From: Apostichopus japonicus
Taxonomy: Eukaryota > Echinodermata > Holothuroidea > Aspidochirotida > Stichopodidae
DNA length: 64,000 nt
Reading direction: 5' to 3'
Assembly (NCBI RefSeq): GCF_037975245.1
Contig: NC_092567.1
Coordinates: forward strand, 23,025,376 to 23,089,375
In this document: positions 36,102 through 47,849 of the stretch, in pieces
Numbering within the stretch: position 1 is the first letter of the stretch
Layout: every line of letters starts with the position of its first letter
Position numbers and translations under genes: made by a program
The notes under the pieces: model-generated
Told to the model about the DNA's origin: nothing
The model's input: only the letters and a program-made list of their open reading frames with translations
Databases searched by the model: none

Positions 36102-37514
36102 AGTGTACATTTCCTATGCTCGCATCCTTAAAACAAATCAAACAAGAACATTTCCTATGGGAATTTGCTCATGTCAATTTTCTGTGGCAACAGAATTAAA
36201 AATTGAGTAATTTCACTAATTTATGGTAAAAATTTTATTTTCCTTTAGACCCATAAAAGGAAATAAGAGTAAACTTATTGGTTTATTCTACATGTTAACT
36301 CACTTCTCACCGTTTGTGTCTTGAATATTGTGATAGTCTATGTTTCTGTACTGTTATTTAACGTATACTTGATGTTTAACTTTCATTATAGTCTTTTCTC
36401 AATTGTCCATTTTACATTTTCCAAGATGTCTTCTTTTTTTTCCCTTGTGAAAGATTGTTGTAACTTTGCCATTGATTCATCATTTGCTTCTGTCCTGCAT
36501 GAATACTTATCAGTGATTGACCTGTACATAGGTGTTAGACTATCACAGACTTAATTTGTCCACAATTTTTAAACTATTAAGTACCTCAAATACTTAAAAT
36601 GAAAAAATGGGATGGGCCTTCATCACTTTAAAAGTTATTGAAATAAAACAACCTCATTGTTAGGCCTATGATCCCCTTGAAGGGGAGTTTTACTGGTCCA
36701 AACCTGGTGTTGTGTTCTCTAAACCTACATGTCTCTACTGCAGTTTACATGTTGGTCATTCATTGCTATTTTGCACCCAAAAAAAAAACACACTGTGGAA
36801 AACTAAATAGGCTCTCTGGACAACCAAAAGGAAACACTTGGTTGTCCAAGGGGCAACCAGAAAAAAAATCCAGTTAAAATTTGTCTTGCTGTGTACAGTA
36901 TCTATATAAAAGTGATAAACTAGAGCAAAATAACTCCAATCCTACTAGCTATGAGTAAGTTATCTGCACAAACCTAAAAAGGAGATTTCTCTGTGACATT
37001 TTGAAGACCTTCTTTCCAGCTTGTAAATTGTTTGTCTACTTTATGTTTTTTTTTGGGGGGGGGAGGGGGGCTCCCTTCTTTTTTACTTTGGTATATATTT
37101 GATTGATACTTCTACTGTGTAGTGTACCTTTGAGAATAAAAACTTCTGTAAATGCAACTACAAGACAACAAACCCATGTGAAACAACGACAAAATGCTGC
37201 ACTAAGTATTACTAATACAGAACGTACACGGAAGTAGCTACTTGCTACCATGTGGTGATGTTGTATTATACTAGCATATTGTGTATTACTATTTGTATGT
37301 ATATAGTTGTGTTACTCATTTAAACCACAGCATAATTCTGTCCACATAGGTTGATGTGATTGCATTTATCTTAGTTGTGGTAAAGAACCACACTCACCCC
37401 TCAATCTCAACATCCAAAAAGAAATAGAAAACAAGTTGAAACCAAAGAAGGCTATTTCACATTTCTAGAAAAATCGCCCTCTCCCTTTTAGATGCAATTC
37501 GTGCCACGCAGTGA

Positions 37515-37752
37515 CTACACGTGTAGCACTGGTATAAAAGAACACTCCCCACAAACTACCAACGAAAATATGATATGAACGAAGCGAAGAATGGAAAGGA
37601 GAATTCGGAGAAACTTGAAGAACAATACAAGCCAAAATCGTCAATGTTGGTGATTGGAAACACAAAGCAAGATCTGTCTATAAATAACTTGTAACCTACG
37701 TCCCTGGACAAATGTTTCATTCCCGCTGTCACACAACGATTTTGGCGCCAAA
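37515..37752 (+). promoter_or_regulatory. U9 promoter-like module
   Basis: CACGTG palindrome, TATAAAAG at 37533-37540, perfect E2F palindrome at 37741-37752. Confidence 0.5.
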
Positions 37753-37912
37753 ATGGTATTTACTTCCGCCTGTGTATATGTACTGGTAATAAGAATTGAT
37801 AACAAAGGCTTACAGGTGTGTGTCTGTGTTGGACGTTACAAAAATCCGCAGATACACTTGATTATCAAACTACCACATTCCTAGAGGAAACCTTTCATCA
37901 ATATCGACAAAC

Positions 37913-38191
37913 ATGGGACGAAAAAAATGGAAAAAGTTAAAGAAGTCAAAGAGAAGAAATCGCCAGTTGGTGAGTAAACCTTTACTGTATAAACAGAGAT
38001 CTGTTCAGCTGAGTTACAGCGTTCTTGTAACAGGCGATCAGCTCGCATTCAGACAGGAAAGAGGCAAAGCTTGCATCTTGTTTATTACTACTACAAACAC
38101 GTTTGCAGATTCCAGATATTTCCGAGGTCAAATGGTGAAGACTATTAACATGTTAACTGTCTTAAAGAAAAATGTAAGCGATTCTCAATAG
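37913..38191 (+). CDS. Basic peptide exon, U9 copy
   Basis: Identical in protein to the U1 copy over all 92 codons, consistent with the near-identical block shared by these units. Confidence 0.35.
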   Translation: MGRKKWKKLKKSKRRNRQLVSKPLLYKQRSVQLSYSVLVTGDQLAFRQERGKACILFITTTNTFADSRYFRGQMVKTINMLTVLKKNVSDSQ

Positions 38192-39510
38192 AGAGAAGAA
38201 TTGTCACCTGACTGGATGATGGTGGAAGCCTTAAAAGGTAATGAAGGTTCCAAGGCCATGAAGGCCACAAGGCCCAGGGCTTCACTCATGTAAAAGTGGA
38301 ATCGTTAAGTAAATCTAAAATGTCAATATTAATCATATTTGACACCCTATGTCATGACTAAAAGAATTCCTGGAACTGTGTCATAACTAATCTTTTGTTC
38401 TCAAGACTCATGTTACATATGTGTACCTAGGATTTCTGAATCATGTTACAGCAACATATCAAACAAGCAGACCAATTAACCACTACAGATTCTTCAAAAT
38501 TATCCCCTTAAGATTTATTTCAGCAAAACAGATAAATGTTGATAAGCTACAGAAGGGCAGCAACTGTGAGCAAAAGTCCATTTCTAGAAACACTTGACTA
38601 AATCGACTTTCACTTTAATACACCATGTTCATGTGTGACAGTAGAAGCATTTATAGTGCATTATTTTGTACAACATATAAATCAAAGAAGCCCAGGACAT
38701 TACTGTAAATGTTCACCCAGTGTGGATTAATTTTGGAAACACAAAATTCCTTTCCATTTACCAGAAGGAATACAAACACAAGACTATGGCCTACCTATAC
38801 TATATATATTATGCATTACAATTCAACGCCCTTAATAACATCCTAACCATGATATTGAATCACACTTGTTTTGATGAAGCGCTGTTACTATTAATAAACC
38901 TGCGGCTGCAAAGAGCTTGCTGGTTGCGACACAACACTCGGGGAGTTCCTCGATTGAGGTAATTACGAGGTCATTAAGAGGCCACCTCATTGTGCAGTAT
39001 TGTTAGTCAATCACGTAAAATTGACGCAAAGTAGGTTTATCAATGATGCGAAAAATATTAGTTAAGCTCAGTAAGAGTAATTACTGAACTTGTCGTTCTC
39101 TCAAAACCACTACTTTTTTTTTGCAGCATAAAATTTATCCAATGCAAGGGCATCCAGAACCAGATCAGGCCATGGGGACAATCTGTCAATAGGCATCCCT
39201 TTTTTACTCAAGTCTTCATATTTCCTTCATTATTCTTTATCCCACATTTTTTTGTGTCCCCTAATTGATAAGGACTCCTCAACCCTCCCTTCCCCCCCCC
39301 CCTTACTCCTCCCTTGACTGCATATCCTGACCTCCCTCTGGTGAGGCCTTTCTAGATCCAAATAGACAAGAACACAACATATATTGTGAAATTATTCTAT
39401 CAGAGTCAAAACAGTTTTATAACAGCTACCACAAACATGTTAATCTCCATTCAAATTAATAAGCACAAAAAGTTTAGATATAATTAGAAGGATTTAGGCT
39501 GTAACATTAC

Positions 39511-39899
39511 ATGATTTTACTCAACTGGATGTTAGAATCTGGCCAATTGTTGATAGAAAGTCATGCTTTAATCGCTAAAACATATAATAATAACTTAATA
39601 ACATTAAAGAATAACTTGATGCCATCAGAACTGCCAAAATGCTATCTCGGAAAGATGAGCGTTTGTGGAGGCTGGGATGGATTTGCAATACATATCTATT
39701 ATATGTATCCTAAAGCCTGCAAACACAGTAAGGTTAAATGATGACTCCATGTTTTTATGACTTTAATTCTTGGTGTATCATAGCACAAGGAACAGATAAG
39801 GCAACTAGAAATGAGGTTTTCATGTCAGAAGAAGAAATTGAGTGGAATTTGGTTAATTTCAAGAGTAGATCAAAAAGGAAATGCATTTCCCTGAATTAA
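39511..39899 (+). CDS. Spliced 110-codon ORF candidate (U9)
   Basis: Near-identical partner of the candidate at 1110-1498 (one residue differs in exon F, R to G). Donor GTAAGG, 56-nt intron (39728-39783), exon G 39784-39899. Because this copy lies in a recently copied block, its intactness is not independent evidence. Confidence 0.35.
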
Positions 39900-41311
39900 A
39901 GTGAACATTTCCTATGCTCGCATCCTTAAAACAAATCAAACAAGAACATTTCCTATGGGAATTTGCTCATGTCAATTTTCTGTGGCAACAGAATTAAAAA
40001 TTGAGTAATTTCACTAATTTATGGTAAAAATTTTATTTTCCTTTAGACCCATAAAAGGAAATAAGAGTAAACTTATTGGTTTATTCTACATGTTAACTCA
40101 CTTCTCACCGTTTGTGTCTTGAATATTGTGATAGTCTATGTTTCTGTACTGTTATTTAACGTATACTTGATGTTTAACTTTCATTATAGTCTTTTCTCAA
40201 TTGTCCATTTTACATTTTCCAAGATGTCTTCTTTTTTTTCCCTTGTGAAAGATTGTTGTAACTTTGCCATTGATTCATCATTTGCTTCTGTCCTGCATGA
40301 ATACTTATCAGTGATTGACCTGTACATAGGTGTTAGACTATCACAGACTTAATTTGTCCACAATTTTTAAACTATTAAGTACCTCAAATACTTAAAATGA
40401 AAAAATGGAATGGGCCTTCATCACTTTAAAAGTTATTGAAATAAAACAACCTCATTGTTAGGCCTATGATCCCCTTGAAGGGGAGTTTTACTGGTCCAAA
40501 CCTGGTGTTGTGTTCTCTAAACCTACATGTCTCTACTGCAGTTTACATGTTGGTCATTCATTGCTATTTTGCACCCAAAAAAAAAACACACTGTGGAAAA
40601 CTAAATAGGCTCTCTGGACAACCAAAAGGAAACACTTGGTTGTCCAAGGGGCAACCAGAAAAAAAATCCAGTTAAAATTTGTCTTGCTGTGTACAGTATC
40701 TATATAAAAGTGATAAACTAGAGCAAAATAACTCCAATCCTACTAGCTATGAGTAAGTTATCTGCACAAACCTAAAAAGGAGATTTCTCTGTGACATTTT
40801 GAAGACCTTCTTTCCAGCTTGTAAATTGTTTGTCTACTTTATGTTTTTTTTTGGGGGGGGAGGGGGGCTCCCTTCTTTTTTACTTTGGTATATATTTGAT
40901 TGATACTTCTACTGTGTAGTGTACCTTTGAGAATAAAAACTTCTGTAAATGCAACTACAAGACAACAAACCCATGTGAAACAACGACAAAATGCTGCACT
41001 AAGTATTACTAATACAGAACGTACACGGAAGTAGCTACTTGCTACCATGTGGTGATGTTGTATTATACTAGCATATTGTGTATTACTATTTGTATGTATA
41101 TAGTTGTGTTACTCATTTAAACCACAGCATAATTCTGTCCACATAGGTTGATGTGATTGCATTTATCTTAGTTGTGGTAAAGAACCACACTCACCCCTCA
41201 ATCTCAACATCCAAAAAGAAATAGAAAACAAGTTGAAACCAAAGAAGGCTATTTCACATTTCTAGAAAAATCGCCCTCTCCCTTTTAGATGCAATTCGTG
41301 CCACGCAGTGA

Positions 41312-41549
41312 CTACACGTGTAGCACTGGTATAAAAGAACACTCCCCACAAACTACCAACGAAAATATGATATGAACGAAGCGAAGAATGGAAAGGAGAA
41401 TTCGGAGAAACTTGAAGAACAATACAAGCCAAAATCGTCAATGTTGGTGATTGGAAACACAAAGCAAGATCTGTCTATAAATAACTTGTAACCTACGTCC
41501 CTGGACAAATGTTTCATTCCCGCTGTCACACAACGATTTTGGCGCCAAA
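41312..41549 (+). promoter_or_regulatory. U10 promoter-like module
   Basis: CACGTG palindrome, TATAAAAG at 41330-41337, perfect E2F palindrome at 41538-41549. Confidence 0.5.
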
Positions 41550-41709
41550 ATGGTATTTACTTCCGCCTGTGTATATGTACTGGTAATAAGAATTGATAAC
41601 AAAGGCTTACAGGTGTGTGTCTGTGTTGGACGTTACAAAAATCCGCAGATACACTTGATTATCAAACTACCACATTCCTAGAGGAAACCTTTCATCAATA
41701 TCGACAAAC

Positions 41710-41952
41710 ATGGGACGAAAAAAATGGAAAAAGTTAAAGAAGTCAAAGAGAAGAAATCGCCAGTTGGTGAGTAAACCTTTACTGTATAAACAGAGATCTG
41801 TTCAGCTAAGTTACAGCGTTCTTGTAACTGGCGATCAGCTCGCATTCAGACAGGAAAGAGGCAAAGCTTGCATCTTGTTTATTACTACTACATACACGTT
41901 TGCAGATTCCAGATATTTCCGAGGTCAAATGGTGAAGACTATTAACATGTAA
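41710..41952 (+). CDS. Basic peptide exon, U10 copy
   Basis: Basic stretch, donor and acceptor intact. The unspliced frame is 80 codons, ending after ...KTINM. Confidence 0.35.
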   Translation: MGRKKWKKLKKSKRRNRQLVSKPLLYKQRSVQLSYSVLVTGDQLAFRQERGKACILFITTTYTFADSRYFRGQMVKTINM

Positions 41953-43556
41953 ACTGTCTTAAAGAAAAAGTCAGCGATTCTCAATAGAGAGAAGAATTGC
42001 TGCCTGACTGGATAATGGTGTTAGCTTCAAAGGTAATGAAGGCTCCAGGGCCATGAAGGCCACAAGGCCCAGGGCTTCACTCATGTAAAAAGTGGAATCA
42101 TCATGTAAATCTACAATAACAATATTAATCATATTTGACACCCTTTGTCATGACTAAAAGAATTCCTGGAACTGTATCATAACAAAGCTTTTGTTCTCAA
42201 GACTCATGTTACATATGTGTACCTAGGATTTCTGAATCATGTTACAGCAACATATCAAACAATCAGACCAATTTACCACTACAGATTCTTAAAAACTATC
42301 CCCTTAAGATTTATTTTAGCAAAACAGAAAAATGTTGATAAGCTACAGAAGGGCAGCAACTGTGAGCAAAAGTCCATTACTAGAAACACTTGACTAAACT
42401 GACTTGCACTAACCATGTTCATGTATGACAGTAGAAGCATAGTGCATTATTTTGTACAACATATAAATTAAAGAAGCCCAGGAATGTTACTGTAATGTTC
42501 ACCCAGTGTGGATTACTTTTGGAAACACAAAATTCCTTTCCATTTACCAGAAGGAATGCAAACACAAGACTATGGCCTACCTATATTATATATATTATGC
42601 ATTACAAAACAACACCCTTAATAACATCCTAACCATGATATTGAATCACACTTGTCTTGATGAAGCGCTGTTACTATTTATACACCTGCGGCTGCAAAAA
42701 TGCTTGCTGGTTGCGACACAACAATTGGGGAGTTTCCCGATTGAGGTAATTACGAGGTCATTAAGAGACCACCTCGTTGTGCAGTAATGTTAGTCAATCA
42801 CGTTAAATGGATGCAAAGTAGGTTTATTTTTGAAGCGAAAAATATTAGAAAGCTCTGTTAGAGTAATTACCAAGCTTGTTGTTCTCTCAAAACCGCTACT
42901 TTTCTTTGTAGAATAAAATTTATCCAATGCAAGGGCATCCAGAACAAGATCAGGTCAAGGGGACAATTACATCACAAGGCATCCCTTTTTCCTGAAGTCT
43001 TCATTTTTTCCTAAGTATTCTTTATCCCAGATTTTCTTGTGTTCCCTAATTGACCAGGAGTCCTCACCCCCCCCCCCCATTACTCCTCCCTTGACTATAT
43101 ATCCTGACCTCCCTCTGGTCAGGCCTTTCTACATCCAAATAGACAAGAACACAACATGTATTGTGAAATTATTCTATCAGAGTCAAAACAGTTTTATAAT
43201 AGCTACCACAAACGTGTTAATTTCTTTTCAGATTAATAAGCACAAATAGTTTAGATATGATAAGAAGGATTTAAGCTGTAACATTACATGAACTTACTCA
43301 ACTGGATGTAAGAATCTGGCCAATTGTTGATAGAAAGTCATGCTTTAATTGCTAAATAATCTAAGTATCACTCAATAACATTAAAGGATAACAAGATGCC
43401 CTAAGAATTGCTCAAATGCTGTCTCGGAAAGATGAACGTTTGTGGAGGCTGAGAAGGATTTGCAATACATATCTATTACATGTACCTAAACCCTGCAAAC
43501 AGTCAGATTAAATGATGACTCCATGTGTTTATGTCTTTTCATTCTTCGTAGCATAG

Positions 43557-43672
43557 CACAGTGACAAAATAAGTCAACTAAAAATGAGGTTTTGAGGGCA
43601 GAAGAGGAAATTGAGTGGAATTTGGTTGATGGCAAAAGTAGATCAAAAAGGAAATGCATTTCTCTGAACTAA
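43557..43672 (+). pseudogene. Exon G, U10 copy (internal stop)
   Basis: Still 116 nt, but the third codon is TGA (GGGACA changed to GTGACA). A 3-nt loss also removes part of the donor region. Confidence 0.35.
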
Positions 43673-44683
43673 TGGGTGCATTTCCTTTGCTCGCATCCTT
43701 AAAAGAAAAAAAAAATTAAATCATTTCCTATTGATATTTGCTCATGTCAATTTTCTGTGGCAACAGAATTGAAAATTGAGTAATTTCACTAATTTGTGGT
43801 GAAAATTTTATATTCACTTCAGACCCATAAAAGGAAATAAGAGTAAACTTATTGGGATATTCTACATGTTGACTCACTTCCTTCTCTTTTTGTCTTGAAT
43901 ATTATGATAGTCTATGTTTCTGTACTGTTATTTAACGCATACTTAATGTTTAACTTTCATTATCATCTTTTCACAATTGCCCATTTTACATTTTCCAAGA
44001 AGTCTTTTTCCCTTGTGAAAGATTGTTGTAACTTTGCCATGATAGTGCTTTCAACATTGGCTTCTGTCATGCCTAGCTACTTATCAATCAGTGATTGCCC
44101 TGTACATACTGGTTGGACTATCACAGACTTAATTTGTCCACAATTTTTAAGTACAACTATTAAGTACCCCCAAATACTTAAAAAGAAAAATTGGAATGGG
44201 CCTTCATCACTTTAAAAGTTATTGAAATAAGACAACCTCATTGTTACTATGAGCTACCCGAAAGGGAGTTTTACTGGCTCAAACCAGGTGTTGTATTCTC
44301 TAAACCTACACATCTCACTTGCAGTTTACATATTGGACATTCTTTGCTATTTTTGCATAAAAAAAAACACATTAAATTGTCGCAAAAAATTTCCCTATCG
44401 TCTACCAAAAGGAATGCATGCGCAAGTCATACAAGTATTATATATAATTCCTGCATAAATTATCGAACCACGCTGTGCACCATGAGTTAGGTATGACTTT
44501 GGATCAAATTTGTTGTGTGCCTATCAAGTATACCTGCGATTGTCAAACCCTCGCGAGTTGCAACACAACGATCGGGGAGTTCCCTGAATTTGTTTTGTAA
44601 GAGCATAACCTTGCCAAAAGTATTTCACATTTCTAGACATATCGCCCTCTCCCATTTTAGATGCAATTCGTGCCAAGCAGTGG

Positions 44684-44927
44684 CTACACGTGTAGCACTG
44701 GTATAAAAGAACAATACCCCACAAACTACCAACGAAAATATGATATGAACGAAGCGAAGAATGGAAAGGAGAATTCGGAGAAACTTGAAGAACAATACAA
44801 GCCAAGCCAAAATCATCAATGTTGGTGATTGGAAACACAAAACAAGATCTGTCTATAAATAACTTGTAACCTACGTCACTGGGCGAATGTCTCATTCCTG
44901 CTGTCACACAATGATTTTGGCGCCAAA
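44684..44927 (+). promoter_or_regulatory. U11 promoter-like module
   Basis: CACGTG palindrome, TATAAAAG at 44702-44709, perfect E2F palindrome at 44916-44927. It is intact although the unit behind it is truncated. Confidence 0.5.
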
Positions 44928-45088
44928 ATGGTATTTACTTCCGCCTGTGTATATGTACTGGTAATAAGAATTGATAACAAAGGCTTACAGGTGTGTGTCT
45001 GTGTTTCACCTTGCAAAAATCCGCAGACACACTTGGTTATCTAACTACCACTTTCACAGAGGAAACAATTTCATCAATATCGTCAAAC

Positions 45089-45328
45089 ATGGGACGAAAA
45101 AAATGGAAAAAGTTAAAGAAGTCAAAGAGAAGAAATCGCCAGTTGGTGAGTAAACCTTTACTGTATAAACAGAGATCTGTTCAGCTAAGTTACAGCGTTC
45201 TTGTAACTGGCGATCAGCTCGCATTCAGACAGGAAAGAGGCAAAGCTTGCATCTTGTTTATTACTACTAAATACACGTTTGCAGCATCCAGACTAACTAT
45301 TATTCATACAGAGCGTACACGGAAGTAG
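45089..45328 (+). CDS. Basic peptide exon, U11 copy, 3' part replaced
   Basis: The basic 19-residue start and donor are intact. The frame is interrupted near 45291 by the deletion junction, so its last dozen or so codons come from the unit's late tail. The TTTGCAG acceptor survives but only a few bases of the following exon remain. Confidence 0.3.
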   Translation: MGRKKWKKLKKSKRRNRQLVSKPLLYKQRSVQLSYSVLVTGDQLAFRQERGKACILFITTKYTFAASRLTIIHTERTRK

Positions 45329-45480
45329 CTAGTAGCTACCATGTGGTGATGTTGTATTATACTAGCATATTGTGTATTACTACTTGTATGAATATAGTTG
45401 AACATTTTCCTCATTTAAATTAAACCACAGCATAATTCTGTCCACATAGGTTGATGTGATTGTGTTTATCATAGTTGTGG

Positions 45481-45790
45481 CTTATTAAAGTCAACAGACA
45501 CATATTTTCAATTGTTCACATGTCAGGCCTACAATTTTAACACATTTAGACACTTGCTACAAAATTCAAGTGCTTAAGAAATCTGCTGGCTAAAATCAAG
45601 TCCTTACTGGCATTTTCCTGATTTACAACACACATCAGTTACTGTACAGGCCATTGAGAGCAGCCCCATAATATTTGATGATTATAAGCAATAACACAGG
45701 GCTTGTGTCAGGTATGGAAATGGTACCCATTCTGGAAGATTGCTAATGGACTTACCATGTGTTTATTGGTCATAGTGTCAAATGGTAATG
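45481..45790 (+). repeat. Segment L, copy 4 (remnant at array end)
   Basis: Keeps the first about 100 bp, then jumps over roughly 1 kb at a TTAAGAA microhomology to the CTGCTGGCCCAAATCAAG part, and fades out by about 45790. The 97-codon ORF is absent. Confidence 0.7.
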
Positions 45791-47600
45791 ATCAAAACAT
45801 TGCCTTGGTAGTGTTAAAAATTGTATATGTACATTGACATGATTTGCAGTGATTTACTTGAAGCAATCTAAAGGAACTCCTGATTTGCCAACCTATTGCC
45901 CAGGTGACAAATATCAACCAGTTAGAATCATTGTAAGATTAACTGAAGGATTAATTCTCTATTTCTCCAAATCCATTTCAAGGAACAGAATTGTCACTTT
46001 TAAAGAGAAAGAACACGACTGTTAAAGCCTGTACCCTAAAATTGGTTTTCATATGCAGAGTTCAGTGTGCAAATGAATATGGAAATATATTTAAAGGGCA
46101 CAGAGGATTTCTTTTCTTTAACTCCTTAATTCCACAGTTTTTTAATAGGTGTCTTAGATCATTGGAAGAGAGAACTCTAACAAATTTAATTTCCATTTCA
46201 AGAAACGGAAACAAAGGAAGTGTTAGTAGTGAACAGCCAGTTAAAGTTGGGTTTCTCTATGATAAGGCAGTAGGAAGTTGTAGATGTTTATATGCTGCAG
46301 TTCACTGCTGCACGAGATAAAACCAAAGCAATTGATATGACTGACACCGTAATAGCAAACGTAGAGGAATTACCTGTATAATACCCATAATGTTTGAGAT
46401 GATTTCGCATGAAACTCTCATAGGGATTCTGTGAAGGAAAAAGTAAACAACAAAATATGATCACATTGACAATTTACATTCTTTACCAAACTTTTGCTGG
46501 ATACATGTGAATTGCACACGTACTTCAGTAAGAGAAAATTGATTTATTGCAAATTGCTCTATTAACAAAATCTATAAGATTGGTTGCTATGGTGTTTGAG
46601 GGGTATCCACAAATTATTCAATGATGGGGTAAATATTTCATGGGTTGCTCAGAATATCAAGAGGCTACAACCCCAAAGATAAATGCAGCCTAAAATAATA
46701 TAAAATAACTTTGGTGAAACACTTGTTCTTGACATTCATTCAATTCATATCTAGCCTGGGTTGTTCACTGTGTACACAAATCAAGTTTCTGTGTTTAGAT
46801 TTGTGGAAACATTATCTGTGTTTCATGCTAGTAGCACTAACATTCCATAACAAGTAGTGACTTCAGAAATTCTTTTTTTTTTCAAGAGGATGGGAGGGGG
46901 GGGGGGAACTACACACAGGTAGAGTAACTGTATCACACTAAATGCATGAGTTAAATATACCTTACAGTTCGCCAGTAACCTATTTGTAAATTTTTTTTTT
47001 TTGCAGTCAAAGGATTGAGCTTTAACCTTTCATCACTATGGTGATATATAACTACAAAATATTCATGAAAGAAACAAAGACTTTGAAAATAAGAGGCACT
47101 TCAGTCGGGGAGATTCCATAAATTCAACAATCAAGTAAAAACCCTACAATTTTTGGGATCTGTCTGAACCGGTTGGTTATGAAAGAGATCTGGGTAACAA
47201 AGTTGACCATACTCTAGTCAACAACTAGTCAACAATGAGCACAGTGTGTTTCAATAAGTCATATGTACAGAACAGTGCTTAACAACCTAGAAGTTCACTA
47301 TTCTATGTATATGCATGTTGTAAACAACTGGGTACAGATCACAGATGTGTAGCACCAAGGAAATCTTTATTTTGGCAGGTAAGGAATTTATTTATAGTAA
47401 CTTTGATGCTAGAGGAATAAACTGTACATTGGCAATGTTTGTTGCATTAAGTGCTCAGTCAAGAGTTTCAATAGCTCCTTGGTCAGTGTTGACCATCATA
47501 CATGTCGTTACTTGGAATAATCAGCATCCTGCTTCCTTTCACTAGGTCTGCTTAGGGTCATTTTAGAAGGTGACAATACATGTAAGGTGGTTACTACAAG
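45791..47600. other. Single-copy DNA, little recognised
   Basis: After the array the sequence shows no further units. A 109-codon plus ORF at 45991-46320 has no splice or domain support. A short minus exon candidate lies at 46374-46428. A purine/G-run lies near 46885-46904. Otherwise I see nothing assignable. Confidence 0.5.
46374..46428 (-). CDS. Orphan 55-nt exon candidate
   Basis: On the minus strand a CCTTCACAG acceptor precedes NPYESFMRNHLKHYGYYT, followed by ACAG|GTAATT as donor. Both splice sites are good and the peptide is rich in aromatic and charged residues, as real exons often are. No partner exons were placed, and the family is not recognised. Confidence 0.35.
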
Positions 47601-47635
47601 GTTCATACTCATAAACCTGTATGATTGACATTTAG

Positions 47636-47757
47636 ACACGTAGCTCACTTGGCCAACAAGTCCAGCATAAGGCCAGACAGTCCAGCAATTTGGTGCACTG
47701 AGCTCCATCCAGCAAGACCTCACCCGGACACATGTATATCTGGCATTGCTAAGAAAG
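47636..47757 (+). CDS. Orphan 122-nt exon candidate
   Basis: A TTGACATTTAG acceptor leads into an open stretch that reads HVAHLANKSSIRPDSPAIWC and then TELHPARPHPDTCISG, up to AAGAAAG|GTAATA. The frame also stays open past the donor until 47843. Composition (Cys, Pro, Trp) looks coding. Family unknown. Confidence 0.3.
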
Positions 47758-47849
47758 GTAATAATCCGAAACCAAACCAGGCAACGTCTGTGCGATATTT
47801 ACGGAATCCTACAGCTACAAATTTCAAAAACGGTTCTTGTTAGTGTACA

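Larger units (their letters stand above)
33680..37449 (+). repeat. Unit U8 (about 3.77 kb)
   Basis: TATA variant TATAAAC, perfect E2F palindrome, basic exon at 34133. The second half (from about 36000) is nearly identical to U0 and U9. The C-run lies near 35491-35500 and the G-run at 37055-37070. Confidence 0.85.
37450..41249 (+). repeat. Unit U9 (about 3.80 kb)
   Basis: All promoter elements are intact. Together with the start of U10 this is the near-identical partner of U0-U1 at an offset of about 38400. It contains an intact spliced 110-codon ORF candidate at 39511-39899. Confidence 0.85.
41250..44614 (+). repeat. Unit U10 (about 3.37 kb, short tail class)
   Basis: The first kilobase or so is nearly identical to U9 and U1. 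The later body is of the U5/U6 type and the tail is the short class with the second hairpin element. A C-run lies near 43067-43078. The unit is a patchwork of types seen elsewhere in the array. Confidence 0.85.
1..45790. repeat. Head-to-tail tandem array of about 11 long units
   Basis: The same ordered landmarks recur through this interval: E-box/TATA block, E2F palindrome, Lys/Arg-rich exon, C-run, small exon-like blocks, G-run. The TATA positions are 2932, 6590, 10013, 13686, 17764, 21145, 27453, 33763, 37533, 41330 and 44702. All units point the same way. Copies differ by substitutions, many small indels and a few large rearrangements, while some blocks are almost identical over kilobases. 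The array is entered mid-unit at base 1 and ends near 45790, where similarity to the unit fades into single-copy DNA. No reverse transcriptase, transposase, rRNA or histone reading frame was seen in the unit. Confidence 0.95.
44615..45790 (+). repeat. Unit U11 (truncated last unit)
   Basis: The promoter module and basic exon are present. Near 45291, within the block after the short intron, sequence jumps to the late tail (the region after the G-run) and then to a remnant of segment L that itself has a central deletion. Similarity to the array ends around 45790. Confidence 0.8.

Noticed and set aside
1-45790. CRISPR array, rDNA or histone gene cluster as explanation of the array
   Set aside because: Units are kilobases long without short direct repeats and spacers. 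No rRNA-like or histone-coding sequence was seen.
1-45790. Autonomous transposon or retrotransposon unit
   Set aside because: No transposase, reverse transcriptase, terminal repeats or target duplications flank the units; they are head to tail without gaps.
45991-46320. 109-codon plus-strand ORF
   Set aside because: No domain, no splice signals, no repeated copy to test conservation; likely chance.
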